From contig NZ_CP011270.1 in NCBI RefSeq assembly GCF_001610835.1, positions 5,350,001 to 5,414,000 on the forward strand: 64,000 nucleotides of DNA. Direction: 5' to 3'. Of the stretch, positions 23,473 to 32,415 are shown one piece after another; position 1 is the first letter of the stretch; every line of letters starts with the position of its first letter. The stretch comes from Planctomyces sp. SH-PL14. GTDB lineage: Bacteria > Planctomycetota > Planctomycetia > Planctomycetales > Planctomycetaceae. Below the pieces are notes generated by a model that was not told the origin of the DNA, did not search any database, and saw only the letters and a program-made list of their open reading frames with translations. The position numbers were made by a program, and so were the translations under genes.

Positions 23473-25033
23473 TGCCTTTAAGCTTCGTAACCGCGATCGG
23501 GTCAGCCCCGAGCGTGAGAGGGTGGCGGATGATCTGGTACGTGCCGTGTTCGCGAGCCGCTTCCAGGTACAGGGTGTACTTGCCGGGCTTGAGCGGTTTC
23601 CCGGCGTCGTCGGTCCCGTCAAACACCGCCTTGTATTCGCCAGGACCGCGCGTCGCCCCGGAGATGACGCCAATCAGGTCCGTCTGGTCCGCCAGTTTGC
23701 GGGTCCGGTCGTTCCGATACCAGCGAATCAGGTCTCGATGCCACCGCGGCCCGGGCTGCTTGTTGTCGAGAAACAGGAGGGCCGTCTTCACCGGGAACTC
23801 GTCGGCGTCCTCCAGCCAGACCGCCACATACGGCCGGCGGTACCCCGGCTCGCTCGGCTTGGCGAGCGTGATATTGACGACCAGCGACAGCAGTTTGCCG
23901 TCTGCCGCGTTCTCTTCGCTCTTGGCCTCCTTCGCGTCCCCCTTGGCGTCTTCCGCGGCGACGAACTGCGTCGCCCGGGCACCGAGCCGGAACAGCCCCG
24001 GCTGCCCGCGATCATTCCAGCCCGACGACTCCTGCCGCGAACCGTCCGCCAGGACAAGCAGGCACTCCGTCTCCGGCAGCGACTCGATCAGCTTCAGGCT
24101 CTCGGCCGGAGGGAGAACATTGCAGATCGTCGCCAGGGCGTCGGCTTCGGCGGAGGTGGGAGCGACGACCGTCGCCCCGGCGATCCCTTCGGCCGGTCGG
24201 CCTGTTTTGGGATCGAGGATGTGGGAGTACCAGCGGTCGCCCACCTGGAACCCGCGGCGGTAGTTGCCGCTCGTCGCCAGACCGCCGCCGTGGAGATAGA
24301 CCGCATCGATCGGCTCGGCATTCACCGCGTCGTTGTGCGGATCCGCGACGGAAACGCGTTCGACGATCGACCCCGCGGCCCGCATGTCGCCGCCGATGCA
24401 GACGAGGGCTCCTTGGACCGCCTCCTCGTCCATCGCCCGCAGGCAGGCCCGATCGACGATCAGCCCCTTGGCCAGCGCGTCGAAGTTGAGCGGCACGCTG
24501 CCGATCTTCCGGGCCCGGCCCTCGGTCGCGTTAAGCTGCCAGTGCGGCTGCGTCAGGGCGACCGTAGTTTCCTTCAGGACCGCGTCCGACGGCGCGGTTC
24601 CCGTCGCCGCGGCGGACCGCCACAGACGGGTCAGGCTCTCGGTCGCCGGCTGGAACGCCCCGCCGCTGGCACGGGTCCACCGCTCGCTCGCCTGGAGGAC
24701 TTCCAGCAGCTCCGGCGAGATCGCGACCGACTCGCCGCCGCCGCTCCGCTGCCAGCGGCTCAGCTCGCTCGCCGGATCGTAGACGCTCAGGATCCCGGAG
24801 AGCCGCTCGATCTCCTTCAGGACAACCGCTTCGGCCCGCTCGGCGGCGGCCGACGAATCGGCATCGACACGGACTTCCAGCGACGTCCCCAGGACACGCT
24901 CCCGGTGGAACGTGAACGTCTCGGCCGGGGCACTCGAGGTCCAGACCGCGAGGGCGGTCCCCATCACGCCGGCCGCCCGCAGGCTGGCGACTCGCAGGCG
25001 GGGGAACGAAAGGATCGACAGACGAAACCGCAT
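23381..25033 (-). CDS. apbE: FAD:protein FMN transferase (ApbE) fused to a DUF2271 domain
   Basis: The 550-residue protein has a signal peptide (about 1-38) and an ApbE domain at about 40-350, with FDALAKGLIVDRA, VCIGGDMRAAG, and HILDPKTGRPAEG, which match the FAD- and Mg-binding signature of flavin transferases. The C-terminal about 160 residues match DUF2271: WYRNDRTRKLADQTDLIG, GEYKAVFDGTDDAGKPLKPG and YTLYLEAAREHGTYQ. ApbE enzymes attach FMN to Thr in target proteins; DUF2271 is often coupled to PepSY proteins. Fusion of both suggests that this protein prepares or partners a membrane redox protein. The start at ATG 25033 precedes the signal peptide. The gene overlaps the PepSY-TM gene at its 3' end. 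Confidence 0.9.
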   Translation of the reverse strand: MRFRLSILSFPRLRVASLRAAGVMGTALAVWTSSAPAETFTFHRERVLGTSLEVRVDADSSAAAERAEAVVLKEIERLSGILSVYDPASELSRWQRSGGGESVAISPELLEVLQASERWTRASGGAFQPATESLTRLWRSAAATGTAPSDAVLKETTVALTQPHWQLNATEGRARKIGSVPLNFDALAKGLIVDRACLRAMDEEAVQGALVCIGGDMRAAGSIVERVSVADPHNDAVNAEPIDAVYLHGGGLATSGNYRRGFQVGDRWYSHILDPKTGRPAEGIAGATVVAPTSAEADALATICNVLPPAESLKLIESLPETECLLVLADGSRQESSGWNDRGQPGLFRLGARATQFVAAEDAKGDAKEAKSEENAADGKLLSLVVNITLAKPSEPGYRRPYVAVWLEDADEFPVKTALLFLDNKQPGPRWHRDLIRWYRNDRTRKLADQTDLIGVISGATRGPGEYKAVFDGTDDAGKPLKPGKYTLYLEAAREHGTYQIIRHPLTLGADPIAVTKLKGNVEFESAAYEYRAAVPAAGAPAGESKPAAK

Positions 25034-25133
25034 GAAAACTCCAGGGGGCGGAGAGAGACGGTAGGAAGGAAGGGGCCGCCGATGCATCGCCCGAGGCAGG
25101 GCGATCAATCGCGGGGAGAGGCAAACGGAGGAA

Positions 25134-27572
25134 CTATCGGGGGGCCGTCGCCGGCGGGGAAGCGGGAGCGGTTCCGGTGGTCCCTTCGCGGGGCGGTCCG
25201 TTCCCTTCGCGACTGCCGCCGCCACCACGACGCATCGGTCGTTCGGCGGCTCGGGACTGGAAGTACGCTTCGAGCTCGGAGCGATCGAGCTTGCCGTCCT
25301 TGTTCGCATCATGCTCTTCGAGAGCCCGGGCCGCCATCCGCTCGGGGCTGCGGTCGCCGCTGCCGTCGGTCGTGAAGGGGCCGGCCGGGGGGGACTCCGT
25401 TGCGGCGGAGGCTTCGATCTCTTCCTTCGTGGCAAACCCATCCTTGTTTGCGTCGGCCCGCTCGATCAGCGGCCGGAACCGTTCGCCGACTTCGTCCTTC
25501 GTGAGCTGGCCGTCCCCGTTGCGGTCCATCCGCATCAGGCGGGCGACCAGTTCCGAGCCCGCGCTCCGGGTGTTGCCGCGATCCATACCGCCCGCCGGCT
25601 CGACGCCGTAGTCGCGGGATTCCGGTGCGGGATCGAGGAGGGCGATGTGGGCAATCCCTTCCTTCTCGGGATCGAGGCCGTAGAACAGGAGCCGGTCCTG
25701 GTACTCGACCATCGTCCGGCTTGCGGCATCGAACGGAAGTTTCTCGAAAGCGACCGTCCAGGCGTTCGACTGCGGATCGAAGGCTTCGACGGAGTCGACC
25801 TTCTGGAAGTGCCCGTCGACCTTGGCGAACCCGCCCGAGAGATAGAGCTTGCCGCCGGCAACCGCGAGGCTCGGGAAGACGCGGGCGACCTTGGGCGACG
25901 TCCCTTTGGCCCATGCCTTGGCTTCGAAGTCATAGACATCGACCGCGTCGACGATCGTCGACTCTTCGCCGAGTCCGCCGACCGCATAGAATTTTCCGTT
26001 CAGGACGGCGGCTCCGAACGAACGCCGCCGTGTTGGAATAGCGGCTTCGGTGACAACCTCAGCTGGCGTCTCGGGCGAGCCGGACCACTTCCAGGTCTCG
26101 GCGATCAAGCCGCCGCCGTGTCCGGTCACCTGGCTGCCGCCGAAGATCCAGGCCGCCTCTCCCTGGGAGACGACGGAGAACATCGACCGCGGGCCGGGGA
26201 GATGGCCGACTTCATCCGTCCACCCCTTGCTCCGCAGGCGATAGCGGAAGATCGTGTCGGCCGACTGGTACTTCTCACCCGGATTCGCAATTCCCCCCAG
26301 GACGTAGATCGACTGGTCGATCCGCTCGCCGGCCAGGAACGCCGCTCCGCTCTGGACTGCCGAGGGCAGCGGAGGAAGTTTTTCGACGGCCCGCGTCGCG
26401 AGGTCGAAGCGGTAAGCCTCGTCGACGATCGCTTCCTTCGAGAAATCGTGCGGATTGCGGCTGTTGTTCCCGCCAAAGGCGTAGAGCGAGTTGCCGGTCA
26501 GGAACGGGATCTGTCCCTGCACAACCTTCCCGGCGAACGGGACCGGCCACTCGGAGAGCTTCGGAACCGCATGCTTGTCCGCCGCCAGGTCGATCGCCTC
26601 GACGGTCGGCACGTAGGCGCTGCGGGAGATCCCGGCGACCGCGAACAGGGTCGAGCCCTCGTCCGCCACCAGCCGCAGGAAGCTCCGCGGATAGAGAAGC
26701 CGCTCCTCCGGAACCCACTCCGACTTCCCTTCATCGAGCGTATAGAGGATGCCGTCCGAGCCGGTGTAGCACAGCTTCCCGCCGCAGCCGAACGCCGAGA
26801 GGGCGAACGCCGCAAACTGCGACTTCCCCTTCACCGCCGGCCCTTCGGTCCATGTGTCGGTCTTGGGATCGTAAGCGTGGACGAGCGACGTGATCTGGTT
26901 CGACTGCGTCATCCCGCCGAGGACCCACACCTTGTGATCGTGGGCCGCGACCGCGAGAGCCCGCTTCACAAACGGCGGCTTGGCAATCGGCTTCCATTCC
27001 CCCTTATCGCTGGCGAGGTTATAGACCAGCGCGTCCTCGTGCCACGGGGCCTCCATGACGTTCGTCCCCTGCAGGTTCCACCCGCCGACGACGTACACCT
27101 TCCCGTCGACGACCGCCGCATCGAGCGACGACCGGGGCTTCGGCAGCGAAGGGAGATTCGTCCAGCTCTTCGTCTCCGGGTCGAACCGAGAGAACTCATC
27201 GAGCGAGTGATAGACCGTCGCTTCCCCCTGCCGGTTGTCGAAGCTCAGCCCGCCGACGCGGTAGATCTTCCCCTCCCAGGCCAGGATCGCCGGGCTCTGC
27301 GACGAGTTCTGCATGGGAAGCGTTTCCCAGGCGGCGTCGGGCGTCTTGAGGTTGAGCCGGACAAAGTGCGGCGAGAGGCTGTCCTGCGAGTTCCCCGGAA
27401 TCCGGCCAACGTGGCCGCCGAAGACGTACAGGTGATCCCCCGCGACCGCGGCCCCGAAGCTCGAGATCCCCTCGGGGAGGTTGGGGAACGGCATCGGCCG
27501 CTTGAAGTCCCCCGCGGAGAGCGGCATTGCCGTCAGCAGGAGGAACGTCAGGAGAGTCAATCGAAGCAGCAT
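25134..27572 (-). CDS. Exported Kelch-repeat protein with C-terminal EF-hands
   Basis: The 812-residue protein has a signal peptide (about 1-20). Kelch-type beta-propeller blades fill about 30-640, seen as repeated VYVVGG, IYVLGG, FYAVGG and LYVFGG strands. The C-terminal part contains three EF-hand-like loops: DRNGDGQLTKDE, DANKDGFATKEE and DANKDGKLDRSE. These match the calcium-binding spacing with Asp, Asn/Lys, Asp and a final Glu. The tail is Gly/Pro/Arg-rich. Kelch propellers bind proteins or carbohydrates; the EF-hands imply calcium-dependent behaviour outside the cytoplasm. It is the upstream member of a minus-strand run, 100 bp from the ApbE gene. No enzyme function is indicated. Confidence 0.87.
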   Translation of the reverse strand: MLLRLTLLTFLLLTAMPLSAGDFKRPMPFPNLPEGISSFGAAVAGDHLYVFGGHVGRIPGNSQDSLSPHFVRLNLKTPDAAWETLPMQNSSQSPAILAWEGKIYRVGGLSFDNRQGEATVYHSLDEFSRFDPETKSWTNLPSLPKPRSSLDAAVVDGKVYVVGGWNLQGTNVMEAPWHEDALVYNLASDKGEWKPIAKPPFVKRALAVAAHDHKVWVLGGMTQSNQITSLVHAYDPKTDTWTEGPAVKGKSQFAAFALSAFGCGGKLCYTGSDGILYTLDEGKSEWVPEERLLYPRSFLRLVADEGSTLFAVAGISRSAYVPTVEAIDLAADKHAVPKLSEWPVPFAGKVVQGQIPFLTGNSLYAFGGNNSRNPHDFSKEAIVDEAYRFDLATRAVEKLPPLPSAVQSGAAFLAGERIDQSIYVLGGIANPGEKYQSADTIFRYRLRSKGWTDEVGHLPGPRSMFSVVSQGEAAWIFGGSQVTGHGGGLIAETWKWSGSPETPAEVVTEAAIPTRRRSFGAAVLNGKFYAVGGLGEESTIVDAVDVYDFEAKAWAKGTSPKVARVFPSLAVAGGKLYLSGGFAKVDGHFQKVDSVEAFDPQSNAWTVAFEKLPFDAASRTMVEYQDRLLFYGLDPEKEGIAHIALLDPAPESRDYGVEPAGGMDRGNTRSAGSELVARLMRMDRNGDGQLTKDEVGERFRPLIERADANKDGFATKEEIEASAATESPPAGPFTTDGSGDRSPERMAARALEEHDANKDGKLDRSELEAYFQSRAAERPMRRGGGGSREGNGPPREGTTGTAPASPPATAPR

Positions 27573-27639
27573 CGGCAGGGCTCGCGGTTCAACAGACAGA
27601 GGGCAGGGGATGGAGCTTGTCAGATTCGATTCCGGGAAA

Positions 27640-28386
27640 CTACGCGCAGTCCGAGTGGACTCCCTGGGCTTCCAGGAGCAGGAGTCGCTGCTGGCAGACG
27701 ATGACCCGCCGGTAGTCGCCGGCATCGCGGTAGACCTGGATCATCCGCTGCAGGCAGTTCGGACAGCGGATCGACTCGATCTGCGGCGAGGCGAGCCGGC
27801 ACACAATCCGATAGGCGTCGTCCGAGCGGTCGAACCGCAGCAGGTGCGAGACGAGGCCGATCCGGTAACCGACGTTCTCCGGATCGAGCGCGATCGCCCG
27901 GCGGGCCAGCGACTCGGTGTACTCGGGGGGAATCCCGCACCGCGCCGCGTAGTAGCCCATGTCGTAGTAGGCCTGGGCCAGACCGCCGTCGAGCTGCATC
28001 GCCTTGCGGGCGGCGTGCATCGCCATCGCCGGCTGGCGGATCGCGTCGAGGCCGGTCGCGACCTGCAGCAGGAGCGGCGCGGTCAGACCCGGATCCTGGA
28101 GCAGATTCGCCATCAGGTCGCGGGCGAGGTCGGCTTTGCCGATCCGGATGTAGCCGTGCGTCAGGCAGACCCGCGCGGCGGGGGAGAGCGGAACGAGGAG
28201 CGAAGCCCGCTCGATGGCCGAGACCGCCACGGCGACCCGGCCGCGGGCGTAATGAATGAGGCCGGCCAGTTCCCATCCGCGGCCGTCTTCGCGATGGGTC
28301 CGCAGATGGAGCTTGAGGAGCCGCAGCGCCTCTTCCAGATCGCCCAGTTCGTAGGCCTCGCGGATCACGTCGTGCGCGGTGGACAT
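27640..28386 (-). CDS. Tetratricopeptide-repeat protein
   Basis: A 248-residue soluble protein made largely of helical TPR-like units, e.g. DLEEALRLLKLHLRTH, GRVAVAVSAIERAS, ADLARDLMANLLQD and AMAMHAARKAMQLDG. A late CPNC pair (about residue 210) is unusual for a TPR protein and might bind a metal. ATG 28386 has GGGAGAGGG directly upstream and is preferred over ATG 28416. It begins the minus-strand run. TPR domains mediate protein contacts; the partner is unknown. Confidence 0.75.
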   Translation of the reverse strand: MSTAHDVIREAYELGDLEEALRLLKLHLRTHREDGRGWELAGLIHYARGRVAVAVSAIERASLLVPLSPAARVCLTHGYIRIGKADLARDLMANLLQDPGLTAPLLLQVATGLDAIRQPAMAMHAARKAMQLDGGLAQAYYDMGYYAARCGIPPEYTESLARRAIALDPENVGYRIGLVSHLLRFDRSDDAYRIVCRLASPQIESIRCPNCLQRMIQVYRDAGDYRRVIVCQQRLLLLEAQGVHSDCA

Positions 28387-28941
28387 GCCCTCTCCCGGGA
28401 GTGACGGAGCGATCATCGGCCGGCGGTCTCGCGTCCGCGGCAGGCGGAGCGTACGAGACAGGCGGCGTGTGAAAACGTTCCCCGGAGGTCCATCCCTCCT
28501 CCGGGGAACACCTGCGAGGGACGGTGGAGTACGACCGCCGCAGGAGGCTCAAGGAATGTTCGTCGGAGGGGAGCTTTGCAGTTCGACCCTCGTATCGCGT
28601 GCGGGAGGCTGGCTGTCCGGAAGCGGCCGGAACTGGCTGGCAACTGAGACTCAATCTCAATGAGGTGGGAGTATGCCGGGGGACGAGGGGCATTGCAAGC
28701 CTGCGAACGACCCGCCGCCACAGATTTCAGGTGACCTCAAGTTTCCGCGGCGGGGTCACCGAGGAACGTGCTCGCAATCGATCCGAAGCCTTCGAGGGAC
28801 AGGCAGCCTCTTCGGCCCGAAGGTCCTGATGGGAACCATCGGTCGAATGCGGCCGGGACCCGACCATCAAGCGTGTCCCGAAAGTCGGTGGAGAGCTCCG
28901 AACGCAGCAACAAGGGCGCGCGTTCTTCGAGGTGCCGTCAT
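28387..28941. other. Divergent intergenic region, no gene recognised
   Basis: This 555-bp stretch separates the TPR gene from acetate kinase. Open frames in it have no coding signature and no start with a convincing ribosome-binding site. I see no RNA gene. Confidence 0.5.
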
Positions 28942-29111
28942 CGGGAGGGCGAGGCTCCGGCCGAGCCGCGGCGGTGGAGCACGTGCCCGATCGCCCCTTC
29001 GCCCCAGCTCGAACGGAGCTTTGATGGCGGAAGCGTCCGTCTCAGACTCCGTCAAGACAAAGGGAACACGTTTACGAACCCTCGCGGCTCAGCAGGAGCT
29101 TCGCCCTCCCG
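28942..29111. repeat. Inverted-repeat element with 29-bp arms, copy 2
   Basis: Arms at 28942-28970 and 29083-29111 equal the arms of copy 1 (5453-5572) in reverse order, so the two copies are in opposite orientation. It lies about 200 bp upstream of acetate kinase. Confidence 0.85.
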
Positions 29112-29313
29112 GTCCCCGGCGTCGGGCTTCCCCGGCCGACTTTCACGCACACCACCATCGCCGCCATGCCTTCGCGTTTCCTTCCCGCTCTCCGCGTCAG
29201 ACTCGAACAGAACGATCCCGGAACGCACAATCTCCTTGGATGCGGACGCGGGCCGTCCGCTCCGAGGCCACGCCTCCGATTCGCGGCTCCCTCCTCCCGA
29301 TGAAAGGCGCCCG

Positions 29314-30513
29314 ATGAACGTCCTGCTCTTCAATGCCGGTTCGAGCAGTCTCAAGTGCAGCCTGATGGCGTCCGGGACCGGGGCGGTCCTCGCTCACGCG
29401 GTCGCCGACTGGGCCGGCGCGAAGGACGGCGGGCAGCCCCGCTACACCTTCGGCCGGGGTTCGGACGCACCGACCTCACAGAGCGTCGACTGGCACGGCT
29501 ACGCCGCCGCCGCAGACGCCTTCCTCCGGGACCTCAGGAAGTCGGGGACGCTCGCGGGCCTCCACGAGATCGGAGCCGCCGGCCACCGGATCGTCCACGG
29601 CGGCACCTTCCGCGAGGCGGTCCGGATCACGGCGGACGTCCGCCACCAGATCGAGGACCTGATCGACCTCGCCCCGCTCCACAATCCCCCCGGCCTCGAA
29701 ACGCTCCGCGCCGCCGAAGCGGCGCTCCCCGGCATCCCGCACATCGCGTCGTTCGACACCGCCTTTCACGCCACGCTCCCGCGGCGGGCCTACACGTATG
29801 CGGTCCCGGCCGCCTGGGCGCGGGACTGGGGGATCCGGCGGTTCGGGTTCCACGGCCTGAGCCACGCCTACGCCGCGCGGCGGGCGGCCGAAATGCTCCA
29901 GCGGCCGGTCGAGAGCCTCAAACTTGTGACGTGCCACCTCGGCCACGGCTGCTCGGCGGCGGCGGTCGACCGCGGCGCGTGCGTCGACACCACGATGGGC
30001 TACACGCCGCTCGACGGGCTGATGATGGGAACCCGCAGCGGCTCGGTCGACCCGGGGGTGCTGGTCTACGTCCAGCGGCATCATGGCCTCTCCCCCCAGC
30101 AGGTCGAGACCGCGCTCAATCGCGAGTCGGGCCTCCTCGGCGTCAGCGAGCTCTCGTCCGACATGCGGCGGGTCCTCGAAGCGGCCCACGGAGGGAACGA
30201 ACCGGCCCGCCTCGCACTCGAAATCTACAGCCACCGGATCCGGCAGGCGATCGGGGCCTTCACGGCCACGATGGGCGGGCTCGACGCGATCGTGTTCACG
30301 GGAGGGGTCGGGGAGCACTCCGCCGACATCCGCGAATCGGTCTGCGCGAACCTCGCCTGCCTTGGCCTCGCGCTCGATCCCGTCCGAAATGCGAACGGAG
30401 GTCCGGACGCCGACCTCTCCGCCCCCGGCTCCCGCGCGCGGACCCTCGTCATCACCGCCCGCGAAGACCTCTCGATGCTCCTGGACATCGAACGGGTCCT
30501 CGGGACCCCCTGA
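29314..30513 (+). CDS. ackA: Acetate kinase
   Basis: The 399-residue protein matches the acetate kinase family in length and motifs: N-terminal FNAGSSSLKC, the signature FDTAFHATLP, RRFGFHGLSHAYAARR, LGHGCSAAA, GTRSGSVDPG and the C-terminal GGVGEHSADIRE. It transfers phosphate between acetyl phosphate and ADP or ATP in the cytoplasm. No phosphotransacetylase gene is next to it, unlike many bacteria; the acetyl phosphate may come from phosphoketolase or a distant pta. I placed the start at ATG 29314, where the nucleotide-binding strand begins; an upstream ATG in the same frame would add low-complexity sequence. The next gene starts 59 bp downstream. Confidence 0.93.
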   Translation: MNVLLFNAGSSSLKCSLMASGTGAVLAHAVADWAGAKDGGQPRYTFGRGSDAPTSQSVDWHGYAAAADAFLRDLRKSGTLAGLHEIGAAGHRIVHGGTFREAVRITADVRHQIEDLIDLAPLHNPPGLETLRAAEAALPGIPHIASFDTAFHATLPRRAYTYAVPAAWARDWGIRRFGFHGLSHAYAARRAAEMLQRPVESLKLVTCHLGHGCSAAAVDRGACVDTTMGYTPLDGLMMGTRSGSVDPGVLVYVQRHHGLSPQQVETALNRESGLLGVSELSSDMRRVLEAAHGGNEPARLALEIYSHRIRQAIGAFTATMGGLDAIVFTGGVGEHSADIRESVCANLACLGLALDPVRNANGGPDADLSAPGSRARTLVITAREDLSMLLDIERVLGTP

Positions 30514-30572
30514 CCGCGAACCGAACCGACACGTCTTCGGTTTCCTCTCTGTCCTCTGACTCGCCCGGCGGA

Positions 30573-31751
30573 ATGGACGCACCGACACCCGACCCTGCCG
30601 CCGCGCCCGACGCACCATCCCCGGCCCCCGCACCGGCGTCGCGGCTGATCGGCCTCGACGTCGCCCGAGCCGTGGCGATCCTCGGGATGATCGTCGTCCA
30701 CTTCTGTCTCGTCGCCGCCGCCGACCAGACGACGCCCCCCTGGATGGCCGCCATCCTGCGAGCCCTCGACGGCCGGGCGAGCGCGGTGTTCATCCTGCTG
30801 GCCGGAATCGGCGTCACGCTCATGACCCGCGGGGCGGTCCATCGCCAGGACATCGCGCGGCGGAATGAGCTGCAGGTCGTGCTGATCCGACGGGGCATCG
30901 CGCTGCTCGTCCTGGGACTGCTCAATCTGACGATCTGGTCGGGCGACATCCTCCGGATCTACGGCGTCTCGCTGATCGTAGTCTCGTGCCTCTTCGATCG
31001 GTCCAGTCGAGCGCTTCTCATATGGGCCGCGGCGTTCGCGCTCGCCTTCATCGGTCTCTTCGCCGCCTTCGACTTCAGCCAGAACTGGGACTGGGAGACG
31101 ATGACGTACCAGCGACTCTGGACCCCCTCCGGCCAACTCCGCAACCTGTTCTACGACGGCTTCCGCAGCGTCTTCCCCTGGACCGGCCTGCTGATCTTCG
31201 GAATGTGGCTCGGCCGGCTCGACTTGACGCGGCAGGACATCTGCCGCCGACTCCTCCTCCTCGGCGCCGCAACCGCCGCCGCGGCCGAGGGCCTCTCGTG
31301 GAGCCTCCTGCGATGGCTCGCTCCTACGGCGGGCCAGTCTCGTTCCGACGTTCCCGAACTCGCCGCCCCATCCCTTCCCGCGGACGAAGCCCGGGCCCTC
31401 TTCGGCACCGACTCCATGCCCGCCCTCCCGCTGTTCCTGCTGGCCGCGGGCGGGACCGCGGTCTCGGTCATCGCCCTCGGTTGCCTCGCCACGAACCGCT
31501 GGCCGGGACGGGGCTGGAAGCCGCTCGTCGCCACCGGCCAGATGGCGCTCACGTGGTACATGGCCCACATCCTGCTCGGCCTCGGGGGCCTAGTCGCCTT
31601 CAATCAGGTCGGAGCCCACTCTCTGCCCGCCGCCGCGGCGCTCGGAGTCGCGTTCTTCGCAATCGCGGTGCTCGTCTCCACCCTCTGGAACCGGATCGCC
31701 CGCCGCGGCCCCCTCGAAATCGCCCTGCGCCGGCTGTCCGAGCCCGAATGA
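30573..31751 (+). CDS. DUF418/DUF1624-type multi-pass membrane protein
   Basis: The 392-residue protein has about nine to ten hydrophobic helices. The N-terminus after a Pro/Ala-rich leader has RLIGLDVARAVAILGMIVVHF, the hallmark of the acyltransferase-like membrane family that includes DUF1624, heparan-alpha-glucosaminide N-acetyltransferase homologues and DUF418. Later helices contain MALTWYMAHILLGLGGL, matching the DUF418 end (typically TNYxxQS). No enzymatic activity has been shown for DUF418. It follows acetate kinase with a 59-bp gap in the same direction, so co-transcription is possible but unproven. Confidence 0.8.
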   Translation: MDAPTPDPAAAPDAPSPAPAPASRLIGLDVARAVAILGMIVVHFCLVAAADQTTPPWMAAILRALDGRASAVFILLAGIGVTLMTRGAVHRQDIARRNELQVVLIRRGIALLVLGLLNLTIWSGDILRIYGVSLIVVSCLFDRSSRALLIWAAAFALAFIGLFAAFDFSQNWDWETMTYQRLWTPSGQLRNLFYDGFRSVFPWTGLLIFGMWLGRLDLTRQDICRRLLLLGAATAAAAEGLSWSLLRWLAPTAGQSRSDVPELAAPSLPADEARALFGTDSMPALPLFLLAAGGTAVSVIALGCLATNRWPGRGWKPLVATGQMALTWYMAHILLGLGGLVAFNQVGAHSLPAAAALGVAFFAIAVLVSTLWNRIARRGPLEIALRRLSEPE

Positions 31752-31827
31752 TCTCAACCTGCCGAAGCCAGCGCGGCGTCGGCTGTCATCACCCACCCGG
31801 TCCCAGCCAACCGGGGGAAAAAGGAAG

Positions 31828-31914
31828 CGGAGAGACAGGGATTCGAACCCTGGGACACCTTGCGGAGTCTCCGGTTTTCAAGACCGGTGCAATCGGCCGC
31901 TCTGCCATCTCTCC
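31828..31914 (-). tRNA. tRNA-Ser (anticodon TGA)
   Basis: The 87-nt cloverleaf has 7-bp acceptor arms GGAGAGA/TCTCTCC, a D arm with GCAGAGC, an anticodon loop CTTGAAA with TGA, a long variable arm as expected for class II tRNA-Ser, and a T arm with GGTTCGAATCC. The discriminator is G. CCA is not encoded: the bases after it are CTTC. Confidence 0.95.
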
Positions 31915-32028
31915 GAGCGGGGGCCTGCCGCCGTTGCCGGGGAGGCGGAGTGAGTCTAGTCGTTGGCCGGCGGCCCGCAAACGGTCATGGGGGTCATGCG
32001 TTGTCCCGCTCGCTCGAACCACGTCGTT

Positions 32029-32348
32029 GCCGGCACGACTCGTGCTCGCTCGAACCCGTGTGCCACGGCCGCTGGGGTCAAGGGGCCCAAAGACAACACA
32101 GGCCCTCTTGCCGCCGGAGGCACTTCCATGAGGAACCGTGGTCAGCAACGGACGTCCCCTTTGTGGGACCGGCGTTGAGGACTCACTGCTCGCTCCGCAA
32201 TGCCCGCGGGTTGGTGAGGGGGCATCCGGCGCGTTGTCCGCGCCTGGACACGCACTCCTTCAGACATCTCCCGACGGCCAGGCCTCCGGCGGGCAAGAGG
32301 GCGTTGCCCCCTTGCATCCCCCACCAGGGGTGCCCCCTGGACCCCGGT
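32029..32348 (-). repeat. Two-armed dispersed repeat, copy 3 (nearly full length)
   Basis: Read on the minus strand it starts at GGGTCCAGGGGGCACCCCTGG and ends at GCCGGC near 32029. It lies 68 bp upstream of the hybrid histidine kinase start, its GGGTCC end facing the gene. Confidence 0.9.
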
Positions 32349-32415
32349 TTTCCCTTGGTCGTTGCATCATCAGATTCGCTAGGCGGTCCCCCGGACAGGC
32401 GGTACAGTCGATCGC

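Noticed and set aside
29200-29313. An N-terminal extension of acetate kinase from an upstream ATG
   Set aside because: The upstream sequence is low complexity and overlaps a repeat region; the canonical family start at 29314 fits.
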